From CAZWLD01 sp964634685 (GTDB lineage Bacteria > Bacillota_I > Bacilli_A > Acholeplasmatales > JAEDCM01), in contig CAZWLD010000011.1 in the NCBI GenBank assembly GCA_964634685.1, positions 1 through 57,580 on the forward strand: a stretch of 57,580 nt of DNA, in the 5' to 3' direction. The notes below the pieces were generated by a model. It was not told where the DNA came from, ran no database searches, and was given only the letters and a program-made list of their open reading frames with translations. The translations under genes and the position numbers were made by a program. This document shows, piece by piece, positions 41,470 through 50,997 of the stretch. Numbering within the stretch: position 1 is the stretch's first letter; the number at the start of each line of letters is the position of its first letter.

Positions 41470-42286
41470 TTATTTTTCCTCCTTTAAAATCCTTTGATTT
41501 CTCAATAATTATTTTCTTTTGACTAATTGGGTGCGTAAATGCTAAATAATAGGACTCGAGCTTCAACTCTCCTGCATCAATTCCATACAAGGAATCACCG
41601 ACCAACGGGTGTCCAATAAAGCTAAAATGGACCCGGATTTGATGAGTTCTTCCCGTTACTAGATTTATATCGACTAATGATTTATCATTTATTGTTTCCA
41701 AAACCAGATATTTAGTGATAGATTGTTTTCCTTCTTTATCAACGATTCTTTTAATGCCTTCAGCTCTTTTAATGGGCTCATCAATAATATTCCCTAAGGG
41801 TCTTCCATGAACTAAGGCATAATATCTCTTTTCTAATTTAATCCATTGAAATAAATGATGAATATATGATGATTTCGCAATTAAAACAATTCCCGCGGTA
41901 TCCTTATCAAGCCGGTTTATTAAATGAACCGTGCTTTTTAGACCCGATTTATAAAAATAATTCATCACATAGGACGATAAATTGTCATCATAGTGCGCTC
42001 TTGTGCCCATTACAGCTAACCCGTGAGGCTTGTATAAAGCCATTAAATAATCATCCTCAAAGAGAATTTCAATTGGTTTATCCACACTAGGAATATTACT
42101 TTCCTCTTCAGGAATTAAAACCTCCAAAATATCTCCTTTATTTAGTAGAGAATCGCATCGGGCAGGTTCACCATTAATGATTATGCCCTTCTTTTTTAGT
42201 TTTATAATAAGTTTACTTGAATAATTCATCTTTTCTAAAAAATTAAAAACGATTGTATTCTCCTCAATATGATATACAAATTTCAA
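41462..42286 (-). CDS. RluA-family pseudouridine synthase
   Basis: About 274 residues from a TTG at 42286 (GGTG 8 nt upstream); the frame is open four codons further. N-terminal S4-like part (LIIKLKKKGIIINGEPARCDSLLNKGDILEV), then the RluA catalytic motif HLINRLDKDTAGIVLIAKS with the catalytic Asp and VTGRTHQIRVHFSFIGHPLVGDSLYG. Isomerises uridine in rRNA; the exact site (RluC/D type) cannot be told. Cotranscribed with ldh. Confidence 0.92.
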   Translation of the reverse strand: MKFVYHIEENTIVFNFLEKMNYSSKLIIKLKKKGIIINGEPARCDSLLNKGDILEVLIPEEESNIPSVDKPIEILFEDDYLMALYKPHGLAVMGTRAHYDDNLSSYVMNYFYKSGLKSTVHLINRLDKDTAGIVLIAKSSYIHHLFQWIKLEKRYYALVHGRPLGNIIDEPIKRAEGIKRIVDKEGKQSITKYLVLETINDKSLVDINLVTGRTHQIRVHFSFIGHPLVGDSLYGIDAGELKLESYYLAFTHPISQKKIIIEKSKDFKGGKINE

Positions 42287-42346
42287 GGCTATCACCAATT
42301 TTATAATAACATTTTACATAATTTTTGTAAATCAGAATAAAAAAAA

Positions 42347-42362
42347 TGAATCCGAAGATTCA
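42347..42362 (-). terminator. Terminator of ispF
   Basis: TGAATC/GATTCA stem with UUCG tetraloop and eight T on the minus strand; overlaps the ispF stop. Confidence 0.9.
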
Positions 42363-42833
42363 ATCTTTTTCTAATAAACAAACCGCCTCAGCCGCAATAG
42401 CTAATTCTTCGCCAATCGGGCCTAAATTTTCATAGGTGGTGGCCTTAACAGAAATATCATTGATATCAATTTCTAACACGAAAGCTATTTTCTCTCTAAT
42501 AGCTAAGGAATAAGGCTTAATTTTCGGCTTTTGCGCAAAAATCGTAGTATCAATATTAACGATATGATAGCCTTTTTCCTTAACCATTTGATAACATTTT
42601 TTTAAAATGACCTTCGAATCCATATCTTTATATTGAGGATCATTATCGGGAAAAAAGGTACCTAAATCACCAAGGGCTAGAGCACCTAAAAGACTTTCGG
42701 CAATCGCATGTAAAAGGCAGTCGGCATCGCTATGCCCTAATAAGCCTTTATTATGGGGGATTTTAATTCCACCTAATATTAAATCTCTTCCTTCTATTAG
42801 CCTATGAATATCATAAGCATGACCAATTCGCAT
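42360..42833 (-). CDS. ispF: 2-C-methyl-D-erythritol 2,4-cyclodiphosphate synthase
   Basis: 157 residues, full length. Zinc ligands in IGHAYDIHRL, GHSDADCLLHAI and the signature ALALGDLGTFFPD are present, as are KATTYENLGPIGEELAIAAEA at the C-terminus. Acts in the MEP isoprenoid pathway right after IspD/IspE. Gene order ispD-ispF, 11 nt apart. Confidence 0.97.
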   Translation of the reverse strand: MRIGHAYDIHRLIEGRDLILGGIKIPHNKGLLGHSDADCLLHAIAESLLGALALGDLGTFFPDNDPQYKDMDSKVILKKCYQMVKEKGYHIVNIDTTIFAQKPKIKPYSLAIREKIAFVLEIDINDISVKATTYENLGPIGEELAIAAEAVCLLEKD

Positions 42834-42844
42834 ATTATTACCTC

Positions 42845-43483
42845 CTAGAGCTTCTCCTTATCAAATAAATAATTAGCCATCATAATGTCCTCTTGGGTGG
42901 TTAATTTAAGATTTGGATAATCATCATAAATAATCTTTACTGGAATATCAGTATATTTTTCAATCAAGGATATATCATCAGTTGGAATATAATGATCATT
43001 TATCGCTTTTTCCATCGCTTTTAAAATAATACTTTTTTTGAAGGCCTGTGGTGTTTCCGCCGCAATTAATAGATTGCGATCTAAAGTTTTTAATTTATCA
43101 CCTTCGATTATTTTAATTGTATCCGTAACCCGATGAGCTAATAAAACCGCATCATTGGTTTTTAAAGCCTCTTCAATTTCTTTGATTTTTTCATCGCGAA
43201 CAAAGGGCCTTGCGCCATCATGAATCATAACATAGTCACCCTTAGCGGCCTTTAGTCCATTATAAACACTGTTCATTCGCTCTTTCCCGCCTAAAACAGT
43301 CGTGCAATCCTTGTAATTAATATCATCATTACAAACCAAAATAATATCGGTATAGCCTAGATCCTTAAATTTTTTAACAGGATAGGTGTATAAAGGTTTA
43401 TTTTTGAAATTCAAATTCATTTTATTATAGCCAAGATTCATTCTTTGACCTTTTCCAGCCGCTAAAATAATTATTGATGTCAT
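42845..43483 (-). CDS. ispD: 2-C-methyl-D-erythritol 4-phosphate cytidylyltransferase
   Basis: 212 residues. ILAAGKGQRMNLGYNKM binds CTP, VMIHDGARPFV and AAETPQAFKKSIIL are IspD signatures. Forms CDP-methylerythritol in the MEP pathway. Overlaps the downstream end of the FTHF cyclo-ligase gene by 4 nt. Confidence 0.96.
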   Translation of the reverse strand: MTSIIILAAGKGQRMNLGYNKMNLNFKNKPLYTYPVKKFKDLGYTDIILVCNDDINYKDCTTVLGGKERMNSVYNGLKAAKGDYVMIHDGARPFVRDEKIKEIEEALKTNDAVLLAHRVTDTIKIIEGDKLKTLDRNLLIAAETPQAFKKSIILKAMEKAINDHYIPTDDISLIEKYTDIPVKIIYDDYPNLKLTTQEDIMMANYLFDKEKL

Positions 43484-44001
43484 AAGCTTACCACCTTATC
43501 TAAGGGAATATCATATTGATCGTGGGGAAGAGTATCAACATAGGAATTAGGATAGGCTACTCCCATTTTAAAACCCTTATATCCGCAAAAATAACGATCA
43601 TAATAGCCACCGCCATACCCTAACCTGTATAAATCCTTATCATACGCTAAAAGCGGTGTAATAATCAAATCAATTTCATCCTTTAAAACTAAATCACCAT
43701 CTATAGGCTCCATAACGCCAAAGCTACTTTTAAGAAAAAAGGCTAATAAATTAGCCTTAGCTAAAGGTTTAACCTCATAAAACTGCATTTCCCTACCTAT
43801 AACCTTTGGGAAGACGATTCTTTTATCCGTATCTAATAAAGATAATAAATCAATTTCATCAGCCATCGGATAAAATATCGCCACCGTTTTTGCATCTTTA
43901 AAGATTGGATCCTCTTTGATAAGTAAAGCTAATCGGCTTCCATAATCCTTATCGTAGATTTTCCTTTTCTTCATCATTTCTTTGCGAATTTGTTTTTTCA
44001 T
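43480..44001 (-). CDS. 5-formyltetrahydrofolate cyclo-ligase
   Basis: 173 residues. KKQIRKEMMKKRK at the N-terminus, FYPMADEIDLLSLL, and the ATP-binding RLGYGGGYYDRYF are family signatures. Converts 5-formyl-THF to methenyl-THF. Overlaps its neighbours by 4 nt on each side, so it is part of the cdaA-to-ispF operon. Confidence 0.95.
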   Translation of the reverse strand: MKKQIRKEMMKKRKIYDKDYGSRLALLIKEDPIFKDAKTVAIFYPMADEIDLLSLLDTDKRIVFPKVIGREMQFYEVKPLAKANLLAFFLKSSFGVMEPIDGDLVLKDEIDLIITPLLAYDKDLYRLGYGGGYYDRYFCGYKGFKMGVAYPNSYVDTLPHDQYDIPLDKVVSL

Positions 44002-45587
44002 CTTATGTCATGAAAGAAGCAGTATGTTTTCTTAAAATTAGGATTCTTGGCGACCGCAAGAGCATTTTTCGCGTTAGCCACAAGCTTTTCTGGTGTATCT
44101 CCATCCTCATTCGCAACAGCAATTCCAATTTGAACCTTAATTACCTCATTGATACTTCCATAATCCATTTCTAAATCCATACAGGTGCTATCAGATTGAA
44201 GAGTTGTTTTTAATACATCCATCTTTCTTGCGTCCTGAATGACTAAAACAAATTCAAGTCCACTAATTCGATAAATCTGATCACAATTAAAGTTTTGTTT
44301 TAAACGCCTAGTATATTCATTTAGCATGATATTACCAATATTTCGGCCATATTTAGCATTGATTTCGGGAATTGTGGAAATATTAACAATGGCAATTTCA
44401 AATAATCGATTTGCTTTAAAGGCTTGGTCTAAATCTCTATATAAATCAAGATCGTTTTTAATTTTATCTAAATCGGTGTTACTCTTTTCATAATCCCCTG
44501 ATTCAATTGGCTTAACAAAGCCTAAAATCATATTTGGACAATCCTCATCATAAATTCTCTTTCCGTGTTCCTTTACCCAAATATAGCTACCGTTTCTAAA
44601 TGTTCGATAGGTTACACTATATTTTGGCTTCGCTTCGGTAAGGCCAGCAATCTTGATTTTATAAGCTTCAAAATCCTCTTCATACATGAGGCTTTTTAAA
44701 TCATCAATACCAATTGTATTGCTTGGTAGGCCGAGAATTTTTTTAAATACATCGGTTCCCCAAACATATTTTTCTTCAATATCGTAATAGAATAATCCTT
44801 CCTCACAAACATCTAGGGTGGCGATGAATTTAGCGGTTAGGCTATTAAGCTCATTTTTGGTTTCGATTAATTCACGCTCCGTTGACATAATGCTCGAGGC
44901 GGCTCTCTTTTCGCCAAAAACCATTCTTCCGCGATATTTTCCTAATACAAAAAGTGGTTGTTCTAAGACATTCAATAAAATTGTCGTTCCTTCAAAATTT
45001 TGAAATTGAATTTCTCGAACATCCTGTTGATTAGGCTTACATTCATGACGATAATCTAAATAAAATTCCCTTAAGCCTTTATTATTGACCTCGGTATCGT
45101 TAAATTTTTTGATTCGGATAGTTCGATCAAAAACATCAAATAGCTTTTTTCCAATTACTTCCTCTTTGACTGCACCTAGCTCTTCAACTAAGCTATCAGA
45201 GATTTCTAAAATTCGATCCTTTTGATCAATGACATAATAGGCATTAAATTTTGTTTTTTGAACACCATTAATAATCAATTCAAATTCATTTGATTTATGG
45301 ATGGCATTTTTAAAGCAAAGATAGCCGGTAATGATAAATCCTAATAAATCAAGTCCAACTAAGGATAAATAGATGATTTCAAAGACTTCATTACCAACAA
45401 TATACCTGTTATAAACAATGGTTGTAATAATAAAGACGAACACATTCAAGAAGGAAGCCACTAAAGCTTTCTTCATAATAACCTTTTTGGCAATAGATGT
45501 ACTAACAATCATCAAAATTATAAACACGCTAATCACTAAGGGAAAAACAAGATTACCGATGTCAAGTAATTCATTCGATAAAAACAT
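43998..45587 (-). CDS. Membrane PAS protein with degenerate GGDEF domain
   Basis: 529 residues. Three membrane helices at about 12-32, 40-60 and 70-92; PAS-like region 110-230; second PAS with PAC (IEEKYVWGTDVFKKILGLP...YRTFRNGSYIWVKEHGKRI) about 255-365; GGDEF-like domain 380-529. The active-site motif reads ISGLEFVLV where GGDEF or GGEEF is needed, so diguanylate cyclase activity is unlikely. GdpP, the c-di-AMP phosphodiesterase, also has PAS plus degenerate GGDEF, but the DHH domain is absent here. The gene lies two genes after cdaA in the same operon, hinting at a regulatory link with c-di-AMP. Confidence 0.82.
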   Translation of the reverse strand: MFLSNELLDIGNLVFPLVISVFIILMIVSTSIAKKVIMKKALVASFLNVFVFIITTIVYNRYIVGNEVFEIIYLSLVGLDLLGFIITGYLCFKNAIHKSNEFELIINGVQKTKFNAYYVIDQKDRILEISDSLVEELGAVKEEVIGKKLFDVFDRTIRIKKFNDTEVNNKGLREFYLDYRHECKPNQQDVREIQFQNFEGTTILLNVLEQPLFVLGKYRGRMVFGEKRAASSIMSTERELIETKNELNSLTAKFIATLDVCEEGLFYYDIEEKYVWGTDVFKKILGLPSNTIGIDDLKSLMYEEDFEAYKIKIAGLTEAKPKYSVTYRTFRNGSYIWVKEHGKRIYDEDCPNMILGFVKPIESGDYEKSNTDLDKIKNDLDLYRDLDQAFKANRLFEIAIVNISTIPEINAKYGRNIGNIMLNEYTRRLKQNFNCDQIYRISGLEFVLVIQDARKMDVLKTTLQSDSTCMDLEMDYGSINEVIKVQIGIAVANEDGDTPEKLVANAKNALAVAKNPNFKKTYCFFHDIR

Positions 45588-45599
45588 AAGTTGATCCTC

Positions 45600-45767
45600 C
45601 TAGACGTAATTTACAATGAAAATAATAATCGTAACAACTAAAGCTATAATATAAATCAAATATCCTTTGTGGGTAAAAAATTTCGCAAGCTTTTCGGAAA
45701 AATCTCGGCTTCCGGTAAGCTTAATAGGCTCTAATAAGGTTTGAAATATTCTTTTTAAAAATTTCAT
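45600..45767 (-). CDS. 55-residue membrane protein between cdaA and the GGDEF gene
   Basis: Starts MKFLKRIFQTLLEPIKLTGS and ends with one hydrophobic helix GYLIYIIALVVTIIIFIVNY. GGAGG stands before the ATG and the gene begins 13 nt after cdaA; another GGAGG for the next gene overlaps its stop. In Firmicutes cdaA is normally followed by ybbR/cdaR, whose protein has a membrane helix and YbbR repeats. Here only an amphipathic N-terminus and a membrane helix remain, so it may be a reduced functional substitute. That is inference. Confidence 0.75.
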   Translation of the reverse strand: MKFLKRIFQTLLEPIKLTGSRDFSEKLAKFFTHKGYLIYIIALVVTIIIFIVNYV

Positions 45768-45780
45768 TTTTTATTACCTC

Positions 45781-46548
45781 CTATTTCATAAACATATCAA
45801 TGTACTCTAAAAGCTTTTCTTTATCGCTAACCTTTAGCATAATACCTTCAAGAGTAATTGAAATACTACCAGTTTCTTCACTAACGACAACCGTTAAGCT
45901 ATCTGATACTTCGGAAATACCTAAAGCTGCACGGTGACGAGAACCCATCGTTTTATCAAAATTATTAGTTTCAGTTAAGACATAATAGGCACCGGCGCAA
46001 CGAATTTTATCTCCACGGATAATAACCGCTCCATCATGGAGAGGAGTCAATGGAGAGAAAATATTAATTAAAAGCTCTTTTGAAACATCCGAATTCATCT
46101 GAATAGCCTTTTCAGCGTATTGATCGAGTGAATTATATTTTTCGATGGTAATAATCGCTCCAATTTTTCGTAAGGATAAAAATTCAGCCGCATCAGCGAT
46201 AGCTTTTTTAGTTTGTTCATTTGAAGAAACTAAAACCTCACCTTTATTACTGCTTCGCCAAACACCCTCAAGGGCTTTTCTAATCTCCGGAGCCAAAATA
46301 ATTATAACAATAAGTGGATAATAATCTTTGACATAGCCGTAAAGCTGTTCGGTTATTCTTAAATTTAGCGATGAGCCAATAAAATAGATAACCATCATAA
46401 CAATCATTATTAAAATTAGGTTAATGGCTTTTCGATTTTTAATAACAAACTTGATAATAAATAAAATCATTATCCAAGTGAAATAAAAATCTAAAATCAT
46501 TCCAACGACCGTTCCATCGCCAATTACTTTCACAATATCAAGAAACAT
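45781..46548 (-). CDS. cdaA: Diadenylate cyclase CdaA
   Basis: 255 residues. Three membrane helices in the first 80 residues, then the DAC domain with the catalytic PLHDGAVIIRGDKI (DGA) and GSRHRAALG (RHR) motifs intact. Synthesises c-di-AMP from two ATP at the membrane, controlling potassium and osmolyte balance and cell-wall homeostasis. First gene of an operon that continues with a 55-residue membrane protein, the GGDEF-like protein, FTHF cyclo-ligase, ispD and ispF. No ybbR or glmM follows. Confidence 0.96.
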   Translation of the reverse strand: MFLDIVKVIGDGTVVGMILDFYFTWIMILFIIKFVIKNRKAINLILIMIVMMVIYFIGSSLNLRITEQLYGYVKDYYPLIVIIILAPEIRKALEGVWRSSNKGEVLVSSNEQTKKAIADAAEFLSLRKIGAIITIEKYNSLDQYAEKAIQMNSDVSKELLINIFSPLTPLHDGAVIIRGDKIRCAGAYYVLTETNNFDKTMGSRHRAALGISEVSDSLTVVVSEETGSISITLEGIMLKVSDKEKLLEYIDMFMK

Positions 46549-46641
46549 CTTGCATCACGTCCATTTTCTTTTCTTACTATTTATTATAACAAAAGAACAC
46601 ATAAAATAAAATATATTAATCGAAAAAACAGTCGTAATTAA

Positions 46642-46661
46642 AAAAGCACCAAGGTGCTTTT
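46642..46661 (-). terminator. Terminator of the aldo/keto reductase gene
   Basis: AAAAGCACC/GGTGCTTTT perfect stem, T-run on both strands. Confidence 0.88.
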
Positions 46662-46735
46662 AATCAATGGTACTTTCGAATTTTATTCAAGAACGGTTCT
46701 TTAGTTACCTATTAATACAATTTATTAAAATACAT

Positions 46736-47623
46736 CTATGGCAACATATGGCCGCTTTCTTGGTAGATGTGATACCAATCCTCGCGCGAAAGCTCAATTT
46801 TCTCGCCATCTAATGATTGCTTTAGATGAGATATATTGGTCGCACCATTCACAACGATTAAATTAGGATCTAATCGAAGCAAAAAAGCCGTCGCAATAGC
46901 ACATTTATTAGTATGGTATTTAAGAGCATATTTCTTTAATACCGCATTAATTACTGGGTATTTCTCTTCATCGAAGATTGATCCTTCAAAGAAGCCAAAT
47001 TGGAACGGACTCCAGCATTGAATGGAAATATCTTCTCCTTTTAGGAAAAAGAACAAATCATCCGCTTCTTTACTAATGATTTGACTAGGCATATTCGTAT
47101 TAAAGGCTTGATCAATCATTGAAGTATTACCAAGTCCTAAGCTTACCTGGTTATATTTAATTTTTGTTTTTAAAGTCTTTTGTAAATATTTGATTTCCGA
47201 TGATGAGAAATTACTAACCGCAAAATCCTTTATTAAGCCGTTTTCTTGTAATTCTTCAATGGCCCTTGAGACCTCTTTATTATCCATAAAAATATCCGGA
47301 CGATGAATAAATAAGCAATCCAAATATGGCGTCTTTAAGCGCTTTAATGATAATTTTACTCTTTTAATAATATTATCATAGCTCGAGTCATAGCCAATAG
47401 TATCCGTGGAAATCCCACATTTACTTTGAAGATACATTTTTTCACGCAAATCAGGATGTTCTTCTAGTACCTCGCCAAGTAATTCCTCACATCTTCCATT
47501 CCCATATATATCCGCTACATCGAATATTTTAATTCCAGCATTTACGGTATCAGTTATTAATTTATATACTTCTTCCTTACTCATTTTTTCAATTCTCATT
47601 AATCCTAATGCAATTCTTGACAT
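46736..47623 (-). CDS. Aldo/keto reductase
   Basis: 295 residues, TIM-barrel oxidoreductase using NADPH. Catalytic Asp/Tyr in FDVADIYGNG, Lys in LQSKCGI and His in CLFIHRPD are all visible; cofactor region in the C-terminal third. Pattern resembles YcsN/YdhF-type reductases. Substrate unknown. Monocistronic. Confidence 0.92.
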   Translation of the reverse strand: MSRIALGLMRIEKMSKEEVYKLITDTVNAGIKIFDVADIYGNGRCEELLGEVLEEHPDLREKMYLQSKCGISTDTIGYDSSYDNIIKRVKLSLKRLKTPYLDCLFIHRPDIFMDNKEVSRAIEELQENGLIKDFAVSNFSSSEIKYLQKTLKTKIKYNQVSLGLGNTSMIDQAFNTNMPSQIISKEADDLFFFLKGEDISIQCWSPFQFGFFEGSIFDEEKYPVINAVLKKYALKYHTNKCAIATAFLLRLDPNLIVVNGATNISHLKQSLDGEKIELSREDWYHIYQESGHMLP

Positions 47624-47669
47624 TTACAACACCTCATAAAAATTGTACATAAATATTGAAAAAAAGAAA

Positions 47670-47684
47670 AGAGCCTATAGCTCT
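47670..47684 (-). terminator. Terminator of the Clp-like gene
   Basis: AGAGC/GCTCT stem with T-rich 3' flank on the minus strand; short but correctly placed at the stop codon. Confidence 0.6.
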
Positions 47685-49575
47685 AAACTTTAAGAATAAG
47701 ATAATTATCTGATGCCATTTTTACTTCATAGTCCCCCTTAGGATAATTAGTTACTAAATCGATGACCGCATTAATCATCTTATCCTCTTTAATATCGTCA
47801 TTCAAGAAGACATTATAGCCTTTATCTTTCAGGCTTTTAATAATATCACAATGATTAGCTTTGGAACCATTAATAATTTCATCAAAAACAAAGGCTTCAT
47901 GATGATTATTAAAAAACCCGACACTTCGATTTCTTTCTTCATTACCCTTGATTAAAAAAATGACATTGTTTAATAAATAAACAGTTCCTCGATTATCCGT
48001 TACCTTACCAGAGGTCATCATATTATAGAAAAAGCTCTTAATATCACCACTGGCCTTATCAAAATTAATTAAAGATATTAATGCCCCCGGATAATTCTTA
48101 AGATGGGTAGATAAAATACCACCATTTTCATAACCAACATAGCCAGGAGGAGAGCCAATCAAGGTGCTTTTTTGAAATCCCTCCTTATAATTATCTAAAT
48201 CTATTTCTAAAATCATTTCTGAGGATAAGCCAAAGCCTTGGATTAATTCATCCTTGAGGATTTGATAATCATCATTTCCCCCTCGATATAAAAAATTACC
48301 AAGAGTTTTTTTAGGCAAATGCAAGGATTTCATAAGAGCATATTTTTTTAAACTATCTCTTAAATTATCAGGATTCGCCTTGATGCCATTCATTTGATCA
48401 ATTACCTCATCAATCAAGCCTTTATCAACCGATATATTTTTGATTTTAGCTTTGGTTAGGCATTCATCTAAAATATCAATTGCCTTATCAGGAAAACACC
48501 GATTAGGCAATCGATATTTTGCTTCATCTACTAAATAAGGAATAATGCTTTTATCAATTTGACTTTGATGATATTCCTCATAATATTCTTTGATACCTAA
48601 AAGGATATTTTTTATCTCTTCCTCATTAGGCTCCACAACAAAGATTGGCTGAAATCTTCTTCGGAGTGCTTTATCGGTTTCAATAAAGCGATGATATTCC
48701 TCAATTGTCGTAGCGCCAATACAACGAATTGTACCGCGGGCTAGAATCGGCTTTAGGAGATTAGAGGCATCCATTGACCCTTCTGATTGACCGGCCCCAA
48801 TTAAATTATGAACCTCATCAATAAATAAAATGGCATTAGGATTATCCTCGATTTCCTTAACTGCCCCTAAGATTCTTTCCTCAAAATCGCCGCGATATTT
48901 AGCCCCCGCTAAACACGCGCCTAAATCAAGGCTAATTATTTGGTAGGGTTCATCTAATAAATCATAGTAGCTAGCTAAGCCTTCAACAATCGCGGTTTTT
49001 CCAACTCCCGCTTGCCCAATTAGTAAAGGATTCCCTTTTGATTTTCTTTTTAGGATACAATTCATTCGCTCAATATAATCCATTCGACCTATAAAAGGGG
49101 ATAACAATCCCGCTTTTGCCTTTTTAGATATATTGATTGTATATTTATTTTCTTCCTCATTATTTAAATCAAAGATGTCCAAACAATCGTTTCTTAATTC
49201 CAAAATATCTAATTCTAAATCCATCAAAATAGAGATTGCAATTGTACCTTTGACCTCAAGAAGGGCCAGAAAAAAATGCTCGTCAAAAACTAAATCTGAT
49301 TTAAAACCCTTCGCAATCATTTTAGCCTTATCTAAGACCTCAAGTAGCTTTAGAGTGACACCATCTTCACTGCCTCTAATAATATGATAATCGGGAATAA
49401 GCATCTCTTCGCTAATAGCATATTCGCTAAATAAAAAATGGCAAATTGTATTTTTATCCATAAACATCGACCATAATAAATATTCAGTCCCAAGCTTGTT
49501 TATTCCATTCTCCTTCGATTTTTCTTTAGCTCGATTAATTGTATCTACAACGGAATTACTTAAGCTACTAAACAT
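47683..49575 (-). CDS. ClpC-like AAA protein with decayed second ATPase domain
   Basis: 630 residues against about 810 for ClpC. N-domain repeats at 1-135. First AAA domain is complete: Walker A LIGQAGVGKTAIVEGLA (near 187), Walker B AILFIDEVHNLIGAG, GATTIEEY sensor and RRFQPIFV arginine-finger region. The second domain keeps GSPPGYVGYENGG, the pore-loop motif, and GKVTDNRGTVYLLNNVIFLI, but the Walker A is missing and Walker B reads LISLINFDKA. The usual linker and C-terminal domain are shortened. It may still unfold substrates with D1 only, or be a regulatory partner. No ClpP-binding loop is recognised. Confidence 0.88.
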   Translation of the reverse strand: MFSSLSNSVVDTINRAKEKSKENGINKLGTEYLLWSMFMDKNTICHFLFSEYAISEEMLIPDYHIIRGSEDGVTLKLLEVLDKAKMIAKGFKSDLVFDEHFFLALLEVKGTIAISILMDLELDILELRNDCLDIFDLNNEEENKYTINISKKAKAGLLSPFIGRMDYIERMNCILKRKSKGNPLLIGQAGVGKTAIVEGLASYYDLLDEPYQIISLDLGACLAGAKYRGDFEERILGAVKEIEDNPNAILFIDEVHNLIGAGQSEGSMDASNLLKPILARGTIRCIGATTIEEYHRFIETDKALRRRFQPIFVVEPNEEEIKNILLGIKEYYEEYHQSQIDKSIIPYLVDEAKYRLPNRCFPDKAIDILDECLTKAKIKNISVDKGLIDEVIDQMNGIKANPDNLRDSLKKYALMKSLHLPKKTLGNFLYRGGNDDYQILKDELIQGFGLSSEMILEIDLDNYKEGFQKSTLIGSPPGYVGYENGGILSTHLKNYPGALISLINFDKASGDIKSFFYNMMTSGKVTDNRGTVYLLNNVIFLIKGNEERNRSVGFFNNHHEAFVFDEIINGSKANHCDIIKSLKDKGYNVFLNDDIKEDKMINAVIDLVTNYPKGDYEVKMASDNYLILKV

Positions 49576-49688
49576 AAATCCACCTCCGATACCTTATATT
49601 ATATGAAAATAATAAAAATTTATAATAAAAGTTTATTTATTAAAGAGGCCAAATTAATATATAATATTTATATAAGGATTGATGATTT

Positions 49689-50930
49689 ATGGAAAAAGCT
49701 GTATTAGTTGGATTAGATTTAAATAATAACATTGAATATAAAATGGAGGAATTAAAAAATCTCGCCGAAGCCTGTTGTATAGAGACTGTTTTTGTCATTG
49801 TTCAAAAGGCTACGGAGATAAATAATGCCTTTTATGTTGGTAGTGGAAAGGTCAAAGAAATTAAAATGGCTTGCAATACCTATGATGCCGATATTGTCAT
49901 TTTTAATAACGAGCTATCCCCAGCTCAAATTAGAAATCTTGAGAATGAGCTCGATATTAAGGTCATTGATCGAAGCTTACTTATTTTAGATATTTTTGCG
50001 AAAAGAGCAAACACAAAGGAATCAATCCTTGAGGTTGAGCTAGCCCAATTAAAATATATGTTACCAAGACTTCAGGGCTTACGAAAATCCTTATCAAGGC
50101 AAGGTGGAGGCTTCAATGCCAAAGGACCAGGAGAGAAAAAAATTGAGCTTGACCGTCGCCACATTGAGGGTGAAATTTCAAAACTAAAAAATGAGATTGC
50201 CAAAATCAATCGCTCAAAGGAGACACAAAAAAGACGTAGGCTTAATGAAAATATTCCTTTAGTGGCCCTCGTTGGTTATACCAATGCCGGCAAATCGGCC
50301 ACAATGAATACCATTTTATCCAAATATATGAATAATGAAGAAAAGCTTGTTTATGAAGAAAATATGCTTTTTGCGACCTTAAATACGTCCGTAAGACGCG
50401 TTAAGCTTAAATCAAATCAAGAATTTTTATTATCAGACACGGTTGGATTTGTATCTGATTTACCACATCATTTAGTGAATTCCTTCAAATCAACACTAAA
50501 CGAAGTATTAGATGCGACTCTTCTTCTCCATGTTGTGGATATTAGCAATCCTTTTTATAAGTCCCAAATCGACACAACAAATGAAGTTTTAACTTCTCTT
50601 GGAGCCGATCACATCGATACAATTTATGTCTTCACAAAATCGGATAAGCTAACAGAGGAATTCTTTCCACCTTATCCAAATTCAATTTTGATTTCTAATA
50701 AAAATCTTGAAAATATTGATTTATTAATGAATACCATCAAGGATACACTATATCCTGATAATGAGATTCTTGATTTATTTATTCCTTATGAAAAAGCCTC
50801 TCTTTTATCAATACTTGAGAGGAAGGCTTGTATATATAAAAAATCACATAATGATTTAGGTACCATTGTTAAGGTTGAAATCGGGAAGGAGCTTCTTCCC
50901 CAATTTTATCCATACCTCTTAAAATCGTAA
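49689..50930 (+). CDS. hflX: GTPase HflX
   Basis: 413 residues, ribosome-associated GTPase that splits stalled 70S ribosomes. N-terminal HflX domain (ELSPAQIRNLENELDIKVIDR, RQGGGFNAKGPGEKKIELDRR), then G1 GYTNAGKSATMN, G3 LSDTVGFVSDLPHHLV and G4 TKSD. Normal length. Divergent from the Clp-like gene. An upstream TATAAT lies near 49660 but no clear -35. Confidence 0.95.
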   Translation: MEKAVLVGLDLNNNIEYKMEELKNLAEACCIETVFVIVQKATEINNAFYVGSGKVKEIKMACNTYDADIVIFNNELSPAQIRNLENELDIKVIDRSLLILDIFAKRANTKESILEVELAQLKYMLPRLQGLRKSLSRQGGGFNAKGPGEKKIELDRRHIEGEISKLKNEIAKINRSKETQKRRRLNENIPLVALVGYTNAGKSATMNTILSKYMNNEEKLVYEENMLFATLNTSVRRVKLKSNQEFLLSDTVGFVSDLPHHLVNSFKSTLNEVLDATLLLHVVDISNPFYKSQIDTTNEVLTSLGADHIDTIYVFTKSDKLTEEFFPPYPNSILISNKNLENIDLLMNTIKDTLYPDNEILDLFIPYEKASLLSILERKACIYKKSHNDLGTIVKVEIGKELLPQFYPYLLKS

Positions 50931-50952
50931 ATAAATTTTTTTCAAAAAACTC

Positions 50953-50981
50953 TTGCATTTTTAGTTGTTTTCCTTTACAAT
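50953..50981 (+). promoter_or_regulatory. Promoter of tRNA-Gly
   Basis: TTGCAT (50953-50958), 17-nt spacer, TACAAT (50976-50981). Confidence 0.7.
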
Positions 50982-50997
50982 AGTAAATGCAAGTTAT

